A DNA stretch of 64,000 nt from Leuctra nigra (taxonomy: Eukaryota > Arthropoda > Insecta > Plecoptera > Leuctridae): positions 29,872,964 through 29,936,963 of the forward strand of contig OW203761.1 of NCBI GenBank assembly GCA_934045905.1, read 5' to 3'. The translations under genes and the position numbers were made by a program. Below are positions 33,977 to 47,297 of this stretch, in pieces. Numbering within the stretch: position 1 is the stretch's first letter; each line of letters begins with the position of its first letter. A model generated the notes under the pieces. That model saw nothing but the letters and a program-made list of their open reading frames with translations, was not told the origin of the DNA and did no database searches.

Positions 33977-36900
33977 CTGGAGGGAAGAACAGACGATGTA
34001 AATTAATTACGTATTCTTTGGTGCTAGAAATCAACACGGTATGTTTACGACTGAAATATGCAAAGTAGGCATAATGTACCAACGCACAACGCACAAGCCT
34101 GGGAATATGCGTCCTAAACATGCACACGCATCAATCTGGATTGATCTGAATAAATCTGAATAAATCAATCTGAATTGAAATTTAAACCAGTTACCTGTGC
34201 AATTCAAAGAACCTAAATTGATTTTATTTGCTAAAAGCAATACAGGGGTGATCAGGAGAGTCGATGAGGCTTCTTTACTTGAACAAAACAGTACGAGAAG
34301 TGAAGTTGAAATTGACAGAGATGAAAAATGGTGAAGACCCAGAGGGTCAATTCTTGAGATTCACGTTTTCATTGATTGAAGGCTAACCAATTGCCAACTG
34401 TTTCAAGTTTCATACAATGCAAACGTAAAACGGTTTGAAAACGTGAATCTGGAGAATTGGCCTCCAGGGCCATGAAACATTCCATGAACATTCCATGAAC
34501 ATTCCATGAAGCTCAGGATGACTCGACGAGTGCAACGCAGAAGATAAAAAAATATGTACACATTAAATTATCGTGGGCAGCCTCAAGGGAGGTTGTACGG
34601 CAGAATTATTAAAACGAGACTGGAGTCTAGAGTACGAGATGGACGATGCTCGAGGAGCAGAACAGGGTGACTTCCGTACAATTAGGGAGGATTGGGAGGG
34701 TAGGGAGATATTGGGGTTGTGATGCGAGAAACGGCAGGGGGGGTAAATCCTCGTTAAAAATATATAGTGTGTAAAATTGTGCGTAACTATATACTATTAT
34801 AATTTGTATAAGCGGATCACAAATAAAGACTTCACGTAACACAAGAAACAGATCTTACTCTTATTATTATCCAGAAGATCGTTTTTTTTAAATTTAACGA
34901 TGAAAGAAAACTACTCCAAAAGTAATATTTGCATATCAGAAGAGGAGAATCTACATGAATGGGCACCATTTCTTGAGGACAAAATCAAAAGTCCACTTTG
35001 AAGTCTAGTGGTATCCTGTTTTCGCTCCTTTGCTGCTAAATGGACTTTTGACAATTCAAAAATTAATCACCTCAAGAAATTGTGCATTTTATGTAGATTC
35101 TATTAAGGTGACAGGCAGTAACTTAGTAATGATACGGAGGCTTATAGATTAACTGACACCACACTTATGTTTATTCTGTGACGCCATTTCTATCACTGAG
35201 ATGAATCAACTAATCCTCTCTAAACAGGTGATTTTAGGAGGATATGTGTTATAAAAACAAAGCTATTGAAATAGTGTACATATTGACACAAGAATGATAT
35301 GGACGTTGTTGACTTTAAAAAGTAAGCACACTTGTGGTTGGGAAAGCGCAGACCCGCGCTGACGCTTTGGCAAAAACGCATCGGCATTTTTTATTTTTAT
35401 TTAATTTTAAGCTTTCATTCACAACAGAATTCGCATTCCACAAGTGTACCTATAGTAAAACACATATGACACACAATTAATTTAAAAAAAACATTCAGTT
35501 CACACTAACTAAAATTGTTTTGAACGTCGTCAAGTTATTAACGTTTAAATCCTACTCAGGTATTGCAAAAATATGAACTTAAAAAAAGGGCTTGAACAAA
35601 TTAACACAACTCTTCTTTGTCATAATGTACCCTCTATAAATTACGTCACTGTCATGCCGGTCTAGTAACCTAAAAAATTCTCTAATGTGTGAAGATCTAC
35701 CTTCAGTTACGCCTCTGCATTGAATCATTCATGGAAATGGCAAATCACACATTCATAATGCAGATCGAGTGAGTTCATGCATCGAAGATTCCTCACCAAT
35801 CGACAAGATGCGAACTCACTTCACCCGGACGGGATTGCAATCTCCTCGATATAATCGCTAAGTATAATCGGCTAAGTAGCCGAATGGAAGTAAAACAAAA
35901 GTGGCAGAGCATAGTTGTTACAGAGCAGACATCGATCTGGGAATCGCTTCGTTGAATGATGTTATAGGATGTTATATCAATAATGCAGGCAGGAAACTTG
36001 CAAGGTCGACTGTTTCAGAGTTGTGGAAATATGAAGTGCGTAATATGTTCCATTTTGACCATACAAATTGTATTCATAAGTTCATAAGTTCTTAGATCGA
36101 CAAAAAAATGCATAATAAAATATTTTGTATTGTAAATAATTTTATTTTATCATAAGTTCTAACGAATTAGGCGCCTCCTGGTTCAAGACCAACTATCTGC
36201 AAAACTTCATTGTCAAGAAACGGCGTTTTAATATTCAAAATCGCCTAAAAAATCAGAATAAAAGTTAAATTGTATCATTATTTGAATGTAATTAGTCTCA
36301 ACAGCATTACGTACTTTTCAAAAATATTGATCGGATTATTATAATTATAATTAATAAATATAGATAATAACGTTGATCAATACAGCGTTATTTGCAGATA
36401 GTGCAGTATTGAACTCATTCTTCACGAGTTTTATTTCTAAAGACAGATTTAACTTGGTAAAATCTAGAGATTTAGTTTTGACGCCAGGTTTACATATAAT
36501 TATGGTGCAAGACTGCACTATCTGTAAACAGCATAAAATTTGCATAGGAAATTTGCAGATAACGCAGTCTTGAACAAATTAAAAGTTGAAAATGACCTAT
36601 GGGCAATAGAATGTTATGTGGTCTAGGATGACCAAATTATGAAATATAAGAATTTGCATCGTTGGACATAATAGGAGAGGTCCTAATAAGGAATTTTATG
36701 TTAAAAAAATATATGTTTTTTTAGATACCTAGTGTAGTCTTGCATTGGGGGGCGGGGGGTGGACGATATAAGTCAATTTTCTTAGAAGATTTAGATTAGA
36801 ATTATAATAACTGAAATTTTTAAGTCTAATTTCAGTATTTTTAATATTATCTTGCTTATATGACGTCGGCAAGAAAATCTCTGCAAGTGATTTGCGTTTC

Positions 36901-37204
36901 TCGTACATTCTCATGAAGATAAATGCAAGTAAGGCTATAAAACAAGTAATTATAATTGCATTCATAAACCAGTGATTAAACTTAACAATCTAATAGTGTT
37001 GATGCACCATCAAGGACAGCTACTTCAAACATGTATTACTAATTAAGCGAGCTAATAGCAGCGTATAACTACGGGACTCTTAGGCCCGGATGGAGCAATA
37101 TCCCGATAAATAAGAAGTTTATCATTCATTGATTGAGTTTTTCATTGACTGTTGCCAAGGTGTCCAGCGATAAATCCTACCGCTAATTTTATCGGGACAT
37201 TGTA
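33977..37204. other. Region upstream of CDase coding start, no gene seen
   Basis: Contains a short tandem of AACATTCCATG (about 34486-34510) and, at 36389 and 36550, two similar copies of ATTTGCAGATAGTGCAGTAT with an inverted copy between them. No convincing exon. The leader exon of CDase should lie somewhere beyond 33979. Confidence 0.4.
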
Positions 37205-37505
37205 CAACGGGTTCAAATTTTCAAATTTTGCATGGTTATTGCGACCAACATCTAACCCCAGCTGCACATCTAAAACATCAGCAGCTGTTTTCGACAATTT
37301 CAGACAAATTGGACAAGAAAGTTAACAGTAGTTGACATTATATTCATGCTTGATTTGAAAGATGTTTCTCCTTTTAACGCATTTAATTTGATTATCCTCA
37401 AATGGGTTTTCAAGGCCTTGAGAAAAGCAACAACATTCACGCATATCAATTTGGTTGCAGCAAAGGCTCGTTTATCAACTCGTTACACGGAGTGTTTTCC
37501 TAGTA
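37205..37505 (+). repeat. Dispersed repeat family, partial copy D
   Basis: Shares ATTTTGCATGGTTATTGCGA-like sequence and the end GTTACACGGAGTGTTTTCCT with copies A-C. An inverted end fragment lies at 37930-38010 (AAAACGCTCAGTGTAACGCG). Confidence 0.5.
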
Positions 37506-38925
37506 GTGTATTTTCAGAGCTTTTTTGTGATCCTTGGAGCCGGGGGTTATTGGGTGGTTTTAACATATTTTTCCTGAAAGGAAAATAGCAACTTTTCGTT
37601 GTGACGACAGACAAAAGTGGGGTAATTTAGTCAAGAAAATGGGACACAAAAAGGAAAGTAATTGAAACATTTCCTCTTCCTCTGTTTTCTTGTGTTTTTG
37701 GAGCAAGCAATGAAGAGGTATTTTTATTACTTTTCTCTCTAACCGAATACTATGCATTACCTCACGGCCGGTTTTACTATGAATCAAAATAGTTGAATAA
37801 CCCGCATTGCGAGCTCTTTCGTACCCTGGATTCATCTCATTGAAGTCAATCAAATTCTCATTCATTCATTCAATTGGAATTGTTCGTGCCATTGCCACTA
37901 GTTTCAGTGGTACCTTAGAGAAATTAGTGTTATTAGAAAACGCTCAGTGTAACGCGTTTATCAACGAGCACTGATACTTGCAACATCTCCAACAAAACAC
38001 GATCCAATCAGTAAAATAAAGAGAACTACAACATTATTTCTGATTTTATTTGAAAGTTTCTTTGGTAAATAAACAATAACACATTGTTGGCGCTGTTTGG
38101 TGAAATGTAGTGCTCAATCTCAATCAATCAGCTATGTTTTCACGCAATCTGTTCAAACACTGTCAAATCACTGTTTCCAATATTCACTCACTTAATCAAT
38201 GTTTCGCCAGACAATTACTGGCTTGATTAGATTGTAAGCCCGATATGCACAATTCAATAACACCATAGGTAGTAACTCATTTACCTGTGGTTATTAAATG
38301 CGAAGCGCGAATATTCAAAATACAGGATTCAATTTCATGACAATATTGTTAGTGTTATTGTTGAGTATTTCAAGACATCAAGGCGAATGTGACCTCAGAT
38401 GATTGGAATCAAGTGACAAAAATAGACTTAATACACATGATTGTCAATAAATTAAGTGTCAGTCAATGAATTTTACTGTGTGTCTGAAAGAGATGTGTTG
38501 TTTTCGATGTGCTTTAGACTGAAGGTGAAGGACATTGAGGAACAGAAGTATACTACAATCGTTATAGATTGGACTAGCGTCCGTTTTTCTGTTGTTCTGA
38601 AGTGTATTCATTCACTTATAAGATTTAAGTTGTAGATTGCTCACGTAGTTTGTTGATCACTCTGATCGTTCGATATCTTGATCGTTTGATCGTTTTCCTT
38701 GTGCCTAATATCATCACGGCTCTGCCTGATCAACATTATTGTGCAAATAAGATAAGTCATCCGCTGGAAGTAGAAGACCCTGATTGTTATTAGTAGTCTA
38801 AATATGACAAATCTTTCATTCTCAGTACCTACTAACTACTTATAAACCATTTTGAAATGTGTAAATAAAGAGAATATAAAAAAGTGCGCGCACAGTTCTA
38901 GTGCAGGTCAAGTTGATCGAGCAGA

Positions 38926-39010
38926 TGGCTCGCCTCCTGAGGGATTCGAACCCAGGTAGGTACGATCTACTGCAGCATGAGGTAATCGAGAGATTTTATC
39001 CCCTGAGGCA
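38926..39010 (-). mobile_element. Possible SINE fragment with pol III B-box
   Basis: On the minus strand CCTGGGTTCGAATCCC is a good tRNA T-arm/B-box match, but no matching A box or cloverleaf could be drawn, so this is a tRNA-derived relic rather than a tRNA gene. Confidence 0.35.
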
Positions 39011-39844
39011 TGATTGGTCAATGAATAGGAACGCAAAGAAAGCTACATGACGGAAGACAAAGCTGACGCAATGGTTGGAATGCAACTGACTTGAATGATA
39101 TCCAAGATGAAAACGCAGCGAGTCGACCAGTCTGTAGCTCTGTAGCTCTCTGGACTTGCTTTCCGAAGGCCCGGGCTATTTCCTGCGGCCGAGATATGCG
39201 TGGTTCTCTCAGTTCAGAGGCAAAGTTGGGTAAGTGTCCGACTAATGGACTACGACCAACTCCCTTTTAGTCTTATCCAAACTTTCCTTCGTCATCATAA
39301 TTTCCCATTCAATATTCAATCGCCATTAGTCTAGTTGCAGAGCAGTGAGATATCAATCAACAATACAAATAATAAGAAGTAAATAAGACATTGCACTTGT
39401 AAACACAATGGAACAGTACTGGCTGGGATCATAAGTTGCAGGTTGTCGCAGTGACAAGCTTCTCATCTTACCAAGAAGACCAGCAATAACATTGAGACAA
39501 GAAAGTTGTCATTTTACTCCAGCCTCAGTTATCGGGACCCAGAGATCCGGTACTTGATTCGTGTTTTACAATCAATTTATTGGAGTTTGTGATGACAGGT
39601 GTAATCAGTTTAGAAGTGTCATGTATGATTAGGCCATTTTTGAGGCATCTGTCCAAACTACACATTGTATTAGCCAATCACTGCACAGTCACATGGAACG
39701 TTTAGCAGTACGAATATTTAATTAAATATTCTCTGGAATTAGTTTTTTTTTAGATTATTAATATGCTAACAGATCTGTATCCGAGATTTCGCGATCTGGC
39801 GCTTGATTAACTGCAAGACTCCACAGGTGCGAAGTGTCACTCAC

Positions 39845-40010
39845 CTGTCTTTGTTCACCTCGTGAGCGACGTATGTCAGCTGTCTTTGTTTACCTCCTCT
39901 AAGGTCAGCTGATCAGACTTGCAGTCGTGAAGATCGGAACACAACTGACGTGACATGTGTAGCTACTCTATTCTCGCTTCACTCCGACCGCGGCCTTCAG
40001 TGAGAGAGAG
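39845..40010 (-). other. Candidate 5' UTR exon or promoter of CDase
   Basis: A locally GC-richer block ends on the minus strand in AAAGACAG|GTGAGTGAC, a strong donor, and carries CGTCAGTT and TGACGTGA-type words. CDase needs an upstream leader exon to pair with the acceptor at 33977-33979, and this block is on the right strand about 5.9 kb away. There is no direct evidence of transcription; another GC-richer block with a donor (CTGTCGAG|GTGAGC) lies near 49640. Confidence 0.25.
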
Positions 40011-40263
40011 ATATCACTATCTACTTCCTATACTACCATTGTGTGACGTGATTGATATAATATGTCACACTTCCATGCGAGTCATGTTGGTGGTGTCATC
40101 GGTTGATAACAGGTGGACTCGTACTTTACACGTTAAACTACTTGTTTAGTACTACCATTACAAATCCATTCAATATTTCAATATTATGTTAGTGATCTGT
40201 CAGTTTTAGTGCATACAGTGTTCACAATGAGAATTGTATTGGAATCTGGAAGGGTACCTAGCT

Positions 40264-40284
40264 CCCCCCCCCCCCCCCCCCCCC
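40264..40284. repeat. Poly-C tract (21 C)
   Basis: Uninterrupted C run. Similar runs lie at 3898-3916 and 44325-44342. Confidence 0.95.
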
Positions 40285-40338
40285 AACCCAACAACCCTAA
40301 TAATCTTGTGGTTGAGCTGGATTCTAAGTATTATAATT

Positions 40339-42242
40339 GAGCGAGCGTAGCGAGCGTCACCACGGTACTCTTATGGCACTTTCTCTGTGTGTTTTTTTTT
40401 AAAACCGCTCAAGCAATCGATCTGAAATTTTGTACACATACTAACGTACTCTATGCGGTCCCTGGGATCGTTTTTGAACGGGCTCCCGTGATTGGTTCAA
40501 ATTTTAAAAAAATTATCTTTCGATTGGTTGCATCAATCAATTTGAAATTTGGCAAAAACATTGCAACCAACATTGTACCCAATCATAAAAAGTTTCAGCT
40601 AAATTCTCCTATTGGCTCAAATTTAAAACCATTTTTCATGTGATTTTTGACATTTAAACTAGAACCGATTGAACGATCAACTTAAAACTTCGCGTGGTCA
40701 TTGGTACCAACATTTTAGGTATTTTAGCCAATTTTCAGTATAATCTGTCGTCATTTTCAAAAGTTTTGTAATTTTAAGGTCATTTTATTCCATAATCTTG
40801 AAAAATGTATACTAAATTGTCATCCCTGCCTTCTTTAAGCTTCTGTTCCAAGGCAAGGCCTGTAGAGCAGCCATGCTATCCACAATGTACAGTAAAATGA
40901 AAGCATTTTTGAGCTAGCGCATAAAATCGGATGCAGTACGAAGGCCAAATCCTCTAATTGGTTTAAGTTTAAATAATGTCTTCTGATTGGTCGACAATAA
41001 AAATGTTCACATTAAGTTCAAATTTTGCATGGTGATCAAGACCAACTTAATATTAAATTTTACATATTGTAAGCCCAATCAGTCAAGTATTAATTGTAAT
41101 TTTACGAGTTTAGTATGGGATGTCACAAGAGATTTCGAAGGTATGTAGGTAAGACTTCACGACAGGCGCGTAGGAACTTCATTTTGAGTGGGGGGGTCAA
41201 AATTATGGGGATCAATGAATGTGAGGAAAAGTAGTCGTCGTTACAATGGGGTCTGGGAAGCCCGCAACCCAAATTGCCCCGCAGGGCCTTTTTTGAATTT
41301 TTGATACAAAAGAATCGAATTTGAAGCTATTTTTGTATATTTTTCAAAGAAATTTACAATGTGTGAAATGCAATATTCTGTGGAAACTTTAAGAAATGTA
41401 ATATAATTTGTAGCTATTTGTTTTTAATACCCATTATTGGCCCCGCAGGGAATTTTTTGGGTTATTGATACAAAATAATCGAGCTTAAAGCTATTTTAGC
41501 ATACTTTTCAAAGAAATTTAAAATGTATGAAATGAAATATTCTATGGAAACTTTATACAAATGTAATATAACTGTAACTATTTGTTTTTTAGAATCCCCA
41601 TTGGCCCCGCAGGGAATTTTTTGAGTTTTTGATGCAAAAGAATCGAATTTGAAGCTATTTTGGCAACGTTTTCAAAGAAATTTAAAATTTGTGATATGCA
41701 ATATTCTTGGGAAACTTTGACAAAATGCATTATAATCTGTAAATTTTGTTATTCGATAAAATCCCTAAAGATAATCGATTATGAATAGATTTTGGAATTG
41801 CTTTGAAAACGGTGCTTATTCGGTATCATAGTTTAACGTGTAATTCATGAGGATGATCATGTTGGACAAATGAGTTATTGTCTAATTGGATAATACCTCT
41901 GTTCAATTAGCTTTGCAAAACTTGGGAAAATTTTGAGAATTCAACCTCATAATGGAGCAAATTTGTGCATTTTTGGATCTCTTTATCAAAATTTGTGTGT
42001 ATCTGGGGGTTATATCTGGGGGTGTCAAGATGAAAAGTGGGGGGGTCATTGACCCCCACTCCCCCTTCCTTCCTACGCGCCTGCTTCACGACACAATGGA
42101 TCTGTTATTCATCCAGTGTATTATGGAGATTGAAAAATTGCAGAGTAAATCGTCTTCTGCCCTGTCGTGCATCGTTTCTATGGGGATGTTGCATGTTCTG
42201 TGCTCGCTCATCAACGCGTTACACTGAGCGTTTTCCTAGTAT
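40339..42242 (+). repeat. Dispersed repeat family, copy B, split by a hAT-like insertion
   Basis: Starts GAGCGAGCGTAGCGAGCG and parallels copy A, including CATTGTACCCAATCATAAAA and AGAACCGATTGAACGATCAA. It is interrupted at 41163-42083, then resumes and ends near GCTCATCAACGCGTTACACT and TTTTCCTAGTATG. Confidence 0.65.
41163..42083. mobile_element. Non-autonomous hAT-like DNA transposon
   Basis: 14-bp terminal inverted repeats CAGGCGCGTAGGAA/TTCCTACGCGCCTG are flanked by the 8-bp direct repeat CTTCACGA (41155-41162 and 42084-42091). An 8-bp target duplication with CAGG-type ends is the hAT pattern. There is no transposase ORF. The interior has three copies of a ~160-bp unit beginning GGCCCCGCAGGG (41272, 41440 and 41602 approximately). 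Confidence 0.85.
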
Positions 42243-45200
42243 GTAATGCCAATGGTACGTACGTTATGGCAAATGCGTTTTGTATTTTGCATTATCTTTC
42301 ACATGGGGTTAATATGATGTCTTTTTTAGGAGATATTACTTTTTTAATCAAGCCGCTGGTGCAAAATTTATCGGTACTATATAATAAGCCTAGGTATTCT
42401 GTACTGTGTCAACCTGCTTGATTATTTTTGTATTTTTCGGAGAAGATTAGGAAATACCTACAGTTTGTCTTTCTTTCCTTTTTATTATTTTTCTTCAGTT
42501 TGAATTGTAATTTAATTCATTATTACTTCTGATATTCCAATAATGATGCTTCATTTGCGATCAAATTATTGTACTTTTGCAGGTTTCTTTCAAAACGTAA
42601 TTCCAATGTATTTTATTTTTATAATGCAATATTTAATTTTTTCATTCATAAAGGCTATAACAACATAATCATTTTTTTAAATTATTTTATTGATAGTATT
42701 AAACATAAAACACAAATACCATCCATATCAATGTTACTTGCCTGTCACATTCATCTTGAATTTGATCGAAAATATGTTGTCAAAGAAAAGAAAGTGACTC
42801 CATCGTCGGTCACATGAAGAACTAGAAGCTAGAAGTAGTTTGGTTTCGGTGAGGTTATTGCCAAGTCAAGCAACTTGAACTTGTTTCTCACTAGTCGAAC
42901 TTGAGCATGTTGCATAATGACAATCAAGGCAGCATTTGTACTTAGGTTGCAGCTGGCTTTCCGTGACCGAAATTACTTTAAATTTATGACGAGACGAGTT
43001 TTTTTACTTATGACAAATTCAAAGTAAATCTTCAAGGAATGTCATTGGTTGTTGCATGTCAATATAGTATAGTATGATTATTATTATCCTCCTATTTAGT
43101 TCGTTTTATAACAACGTCATTTATATACACTTTCTCATCTAATCTAGTCGGGCGCTAGCTCGACGCTGCCAAGCACCGCTCTCATACAACGTGCGAGCTA
43201 CTACCAGATGGTTATCGGGTATATTTAGCCACCTGACAACACCTAACCAAATATCAAAGTGCTGCGTTCATCCCTTTGGGGTGAATTTTGGGCCTCAAAC
43301 ATGCAAGGATTGACTTTCATGTTGGCTGGCTGGCTAGCTAGCTAGCTAGGCACGTCGTTTTGCTTGCCCTTTTCTACAGATTGCACGGTTTGGTCTAGAG
43401 AGTTGAAATTTGGTAGACACATAGAGTCCCCCTTCTCACGCGTACTTCTGAAAGAAAATCTGAAATATTTTGACCGGAAGTGAATTTATCCAATTTTAAA
43501 TTTTAATTTTTTTCAAAAGTCAAACGGGTCCATCGACAGTTTTGAAATTTGGCAACATTAAAGACAATGTATTGCTAGACACTCCACTTCAAGAAAAAAC
43601 AAAAATTTCAAACCGGAAGTGGAAAATTTATCAATATTAAGCGTTCCGCTCTTCCCCTTCATCTACTAACTTACTGCATGTTGAAATCTTCGCCCATTTG
43701 CTTGTTATAGAAATCGGCAGCAGACTGCGTCTCGATAGATATTTGTCGACTAATTGTGCTGTTCATAGAAGAATTCATTATGCACTTCATAATTTTGTCA
43801 CATTGAAAGATTCAAACCTCAAAAATAGGTACCTCAATATGACGACAGAATATGACGTAGTATCAACCATTTGAGAAAACTAGTTTGGATAGTATTTATG
43901 GATATTCAAGTATTGGGACAATAATACAAACGAATAACAGACATCGATTCCGTTCCATAATGACATCTTTATTTCTACTACTTCACGTATGAATATTATA
44001 ATACCTAAGTTTATTTCAGTTTCGAGAGTATGGAAACTTCGTTTTGTGTAGAATAAAGAATAATAGATTAACTACGCACAATGAACAATGGTATTCTGAC
44101 GCCAATCGAATGCCTTGTGCGAAAGGTGTTTACAAACATGGTCAATTATGCAATGGCATTTTTAAAAGAATACCTAATGCACGAAATAATTCACACTGTC
44201 TAAAATATCAAAACAAACAATAAATCAATTAGATGCATCAACAATATGCCATCACTATCAGGAATAAAGACCGGTAGACTAATTGATTGTATGATCTATG
44301 CGTAATAAACACATACACCCCCTACCCCCCCCCCCCCCCCCCACACACACACACCATAATCAATAAACAACAACAATAAAAGGTCATTTAATATCGTGAA
44401 TCGTCATTGCTTGGAGAATAAACAATTCACATTCAGATCTATTCAGTGGCTGGTGGATTAGGGGTGGGGGTTGTGTTGTGAGCGTATCAGAGGTTTGGTT
44501 TCCTATGTTGTCTTGACACTTTTAAACGAATACAAATGTACGTAGATGACACTTGTTTTGGAATATAACATAATAGATTCTGCTGCAGTAGGAGGCTGTC
44601 TTCTAGCACAATTGTATTTTCAAATAACTTATTTTCACACTATTTATTGTAAAATTGTATACTTCAAGACAATGAGTAAGCACACGACTCGTTCGAAGAC
44701 GTCCCCAGGGTAAAATTAGTAATCGTAAAGGACTTTTATTTAAAGCCATTTCATTCAAAATGAAATAAAAAAATCTTATTCATAAATTACATTCATAACT
44801 ATATTTGGTACTTTTTAAAAGAATTTGAACATTAGCTTGTATATTACATGACGTGTTGGATAAAGTCATATTTTAAACAATGTTTTTTTCACTTGAGTCT
44901 TGACGAGCAACAGTTTTTTTTAAATGTATAGGTACGCACTGAATGGGACCGAGGAGATAAAATACGCTCCGTGTTACCATTTTTTCTCATTGTTATCATA
45001 TATATATATATATTTTTTTTTTTTTAATCATTTGAGATTTTTTATGTTAATTATCATTTAGTGAGATTTAAACAAAATATGGGTAGGTACATTGATTTTT
45101 AATTGATTGTCCCTCGTACATACCGATGTAAGCGGTAGACACCTTAGGGAATTTATAAGCGTGTGATCAAGGATTATGCGTCTGTTCTCCGGCAAAAATA

Positions 45201-46352
45201 GTGCTTTAGCTTCTCGGGTATCTTGGCAATCAGTCAGGTACAATCAGGTTGACCGTTCTTTGTTGGTTTGTTCGTGTGTTGGTGTGTTTTGTGACTGTTA
45301 ATGATATACGTCCTACTCCTTCCCAACCAGCACTATAAACACCAGGTGGCTCAGCTAGTTAATCTTAAAGGAACTCTAGGTTGACATCTTCAAAATCAAT
45401 TTTCACAACAAGGCAATATCAAATGGCCACATCCTTTGCCGTAATTCCTTTAACTTTCAGTAGTGTCTCTCTGCGCATGAACAAAGGAAAAGGCTTCTTG
45501 GTATGAACGTTCTTATTTTCTCCTACACCCTTTGACCGATCTCAACCAAATTTGGTGTACTCATTCTATATGAAATAACCCATACCGTATGATATTTGAT
45601 CCCTTCCAACATCCCCTAATTTAAAAAATCACCCGTAGGTAATAATAGAAAATTATATATGCATATTCTGCATAACCCCACTCGTGATCTTTGGTACGTT
45701 TTTAAGCTGTTGGCGGAAAAATTTGCGGCATAATCCATGTTATGGAACTATCACTAAACAGCAGTGTTGGATTAGTTCCTCAAAAAAAGGAACTAGTTCC
45801 AGTTCAAATAAAGAACTGGTTAGTTACCTACCTGGAAAGTTTCCAGAAACTGGAAAGTTAACTTATGAAATAAGTTCCTTTTAAGTTATATTGCCTTCCA
45901 AAACACATCCGGATTTTATTTAAAATGTGCTGTAAGCATCTGTAAGCCTTAACGCTTTACCAATAGAGTTTAAATTACACAAAAAAGTGAACTTAGAAGA
46001 ATTTAAAATTAAGGAAACGCATTTACAATCATCTACATTTCGTGTACCTTTCAGTTTACCAACTGGCAACTAATATGCGTAGTACGAGATGACGCACAAA
46101 TTCCGGTCTACACCGGAACAATACACCTACAATTTACGTTATTCACAAGTTGTGAACTTTTAGCAATTTTAAAGTTGAGATAACTCATATTCAACCAAAA
46201 GAAATTGACCCTTTCGTTATACTAACTTGGGAACTATTGGAAGAAAAACAGAAATTTTTATACAAGAAGTGACGTTGTTGGCGTTAACAATGTAATGATA
46301 GGTAACACTCAATGATCAATGAAAGCTGCTGTAAACTACCACCTCATGTGAC
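42243..46352. other. Intergenic, AT-rich, nothing gene-like
   Basis: Includes (GCTA)n near 43325-43350, repeat-family relics with CCGGAAGTG words near 43470-43625, a poly-C/CA tract (44325-44355) and an AT/T run (about 44998-45025). No exon or RNA gene recognised. Confidence 0.4.
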
Positions 46353-47297
46353 ATGTTGTACAAAAACAAAAACTTGTATATAGACTGCCAAGCACCTTTC
46401 CCCCTAAAAAGATTGAGATCTAAAAGAAGGTCGCAGCAATAATATATTGTTGAAACATTTTCGCACTTAAAATTCGTGAAATCATTTCGCCCAGTTACTG
46501 CCGCCAAGCACAACATTATAAACCAAACATTGTACCCAAATTTGAGATTGAAAAAATCTCTATGTGAACCATCATAGTATAAACTTTAAAACAATTATAC
46601 TCATTTAAAACTAAAAATAGAAAGTATTCAAATTTTAAAAACGTAAACAAAATCAATTTAAAAACATTTTTTTTTACATAACTTAAAATACAAATTAAAA
46701 AAAATTATTTAAAATTAAATAAAACAAAATAAAAGTAAAAAAAATAAAAATAAAGCTTGGCGCATTGAATTTGCACCGTCATGTTGACTTCTTCCTTCTT
46801 TCCTTCATCACCTTCTTCTTCCTCTTTCTTTCGTCGTCTCCTTGGTCGACATTTTCTTTTTATGTTGCCCCCTCCTTGACACAATGCGCCAAGCTTTATT
46901 TTGATTTTTTTTACTTTTATTTTGTTTTATTTAATTTTAAATAATTTTTTTTAATTTGTATTTTAAGTTATGTAAAAAAAAAATGTTTTTAAATTGATTT
47001 TGTTTACGTTTTTAAAATTTGAATACTTTCTATTTTTAGTTTTAAATGAGTATAATTGTTTTAAAGTTTATACTATGATGGTTCACATAGAGATTTTTTC
47101 AATCTCAAATTTGGGTACAATGTTTGGTTTATAATGTTGTGCTTGGCGGCAGTAACTGGGCGAAATGATTTCACGAATTTTAAGTGCGAAAATGTTTCAA
47201 CAATATATTATTGCTGCGACCTTCTTTTAGATCTCAATCTTTTTAGGGGGAAAGGTGCTTGGCAGTCTATATACAAGTTTTTGTTTTTGTACAACAT
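46353..47297. repeat. Near-perfect palindrome, 415-bp arms, 114-bp loop
   Basis: The left arm 46353-46767 and right arm 46882-47297 are reverse complements, from ATGTTGTACAAAAACAAAAA at the outer edge to CTTGGCGCATTG at the inner edge. Both encode the same 53-residue opening of an ORF on opposite strands, which shows how little the arms differ. The 114-bp centre is C/T-rich. No transposase or clear target duplication. RNA from either strand would fold into a long double-stranded hairpin. Confidence 0.9.

Noticed and set aside
37346..37865. 80- and 101-residue ORFs
   Set aside because: The plus-strand one is in a dispersed-repeat fragment; the minus-strand one shows no domain, no splice context and no homologous motif.
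38926..39010. tRNA gene on the minus strand
   Set aside because: The T-arm/B-box word is good but no acceptor stem, D arm or anticodon arm could be paired around it.
40389..40643. 84-residue ORF with KFGKNIATNIVPNHKKFQ
   Set aside because: Lies in dispersed repeat copy B, and a related non-coding segment lies in copy A with broken frames.
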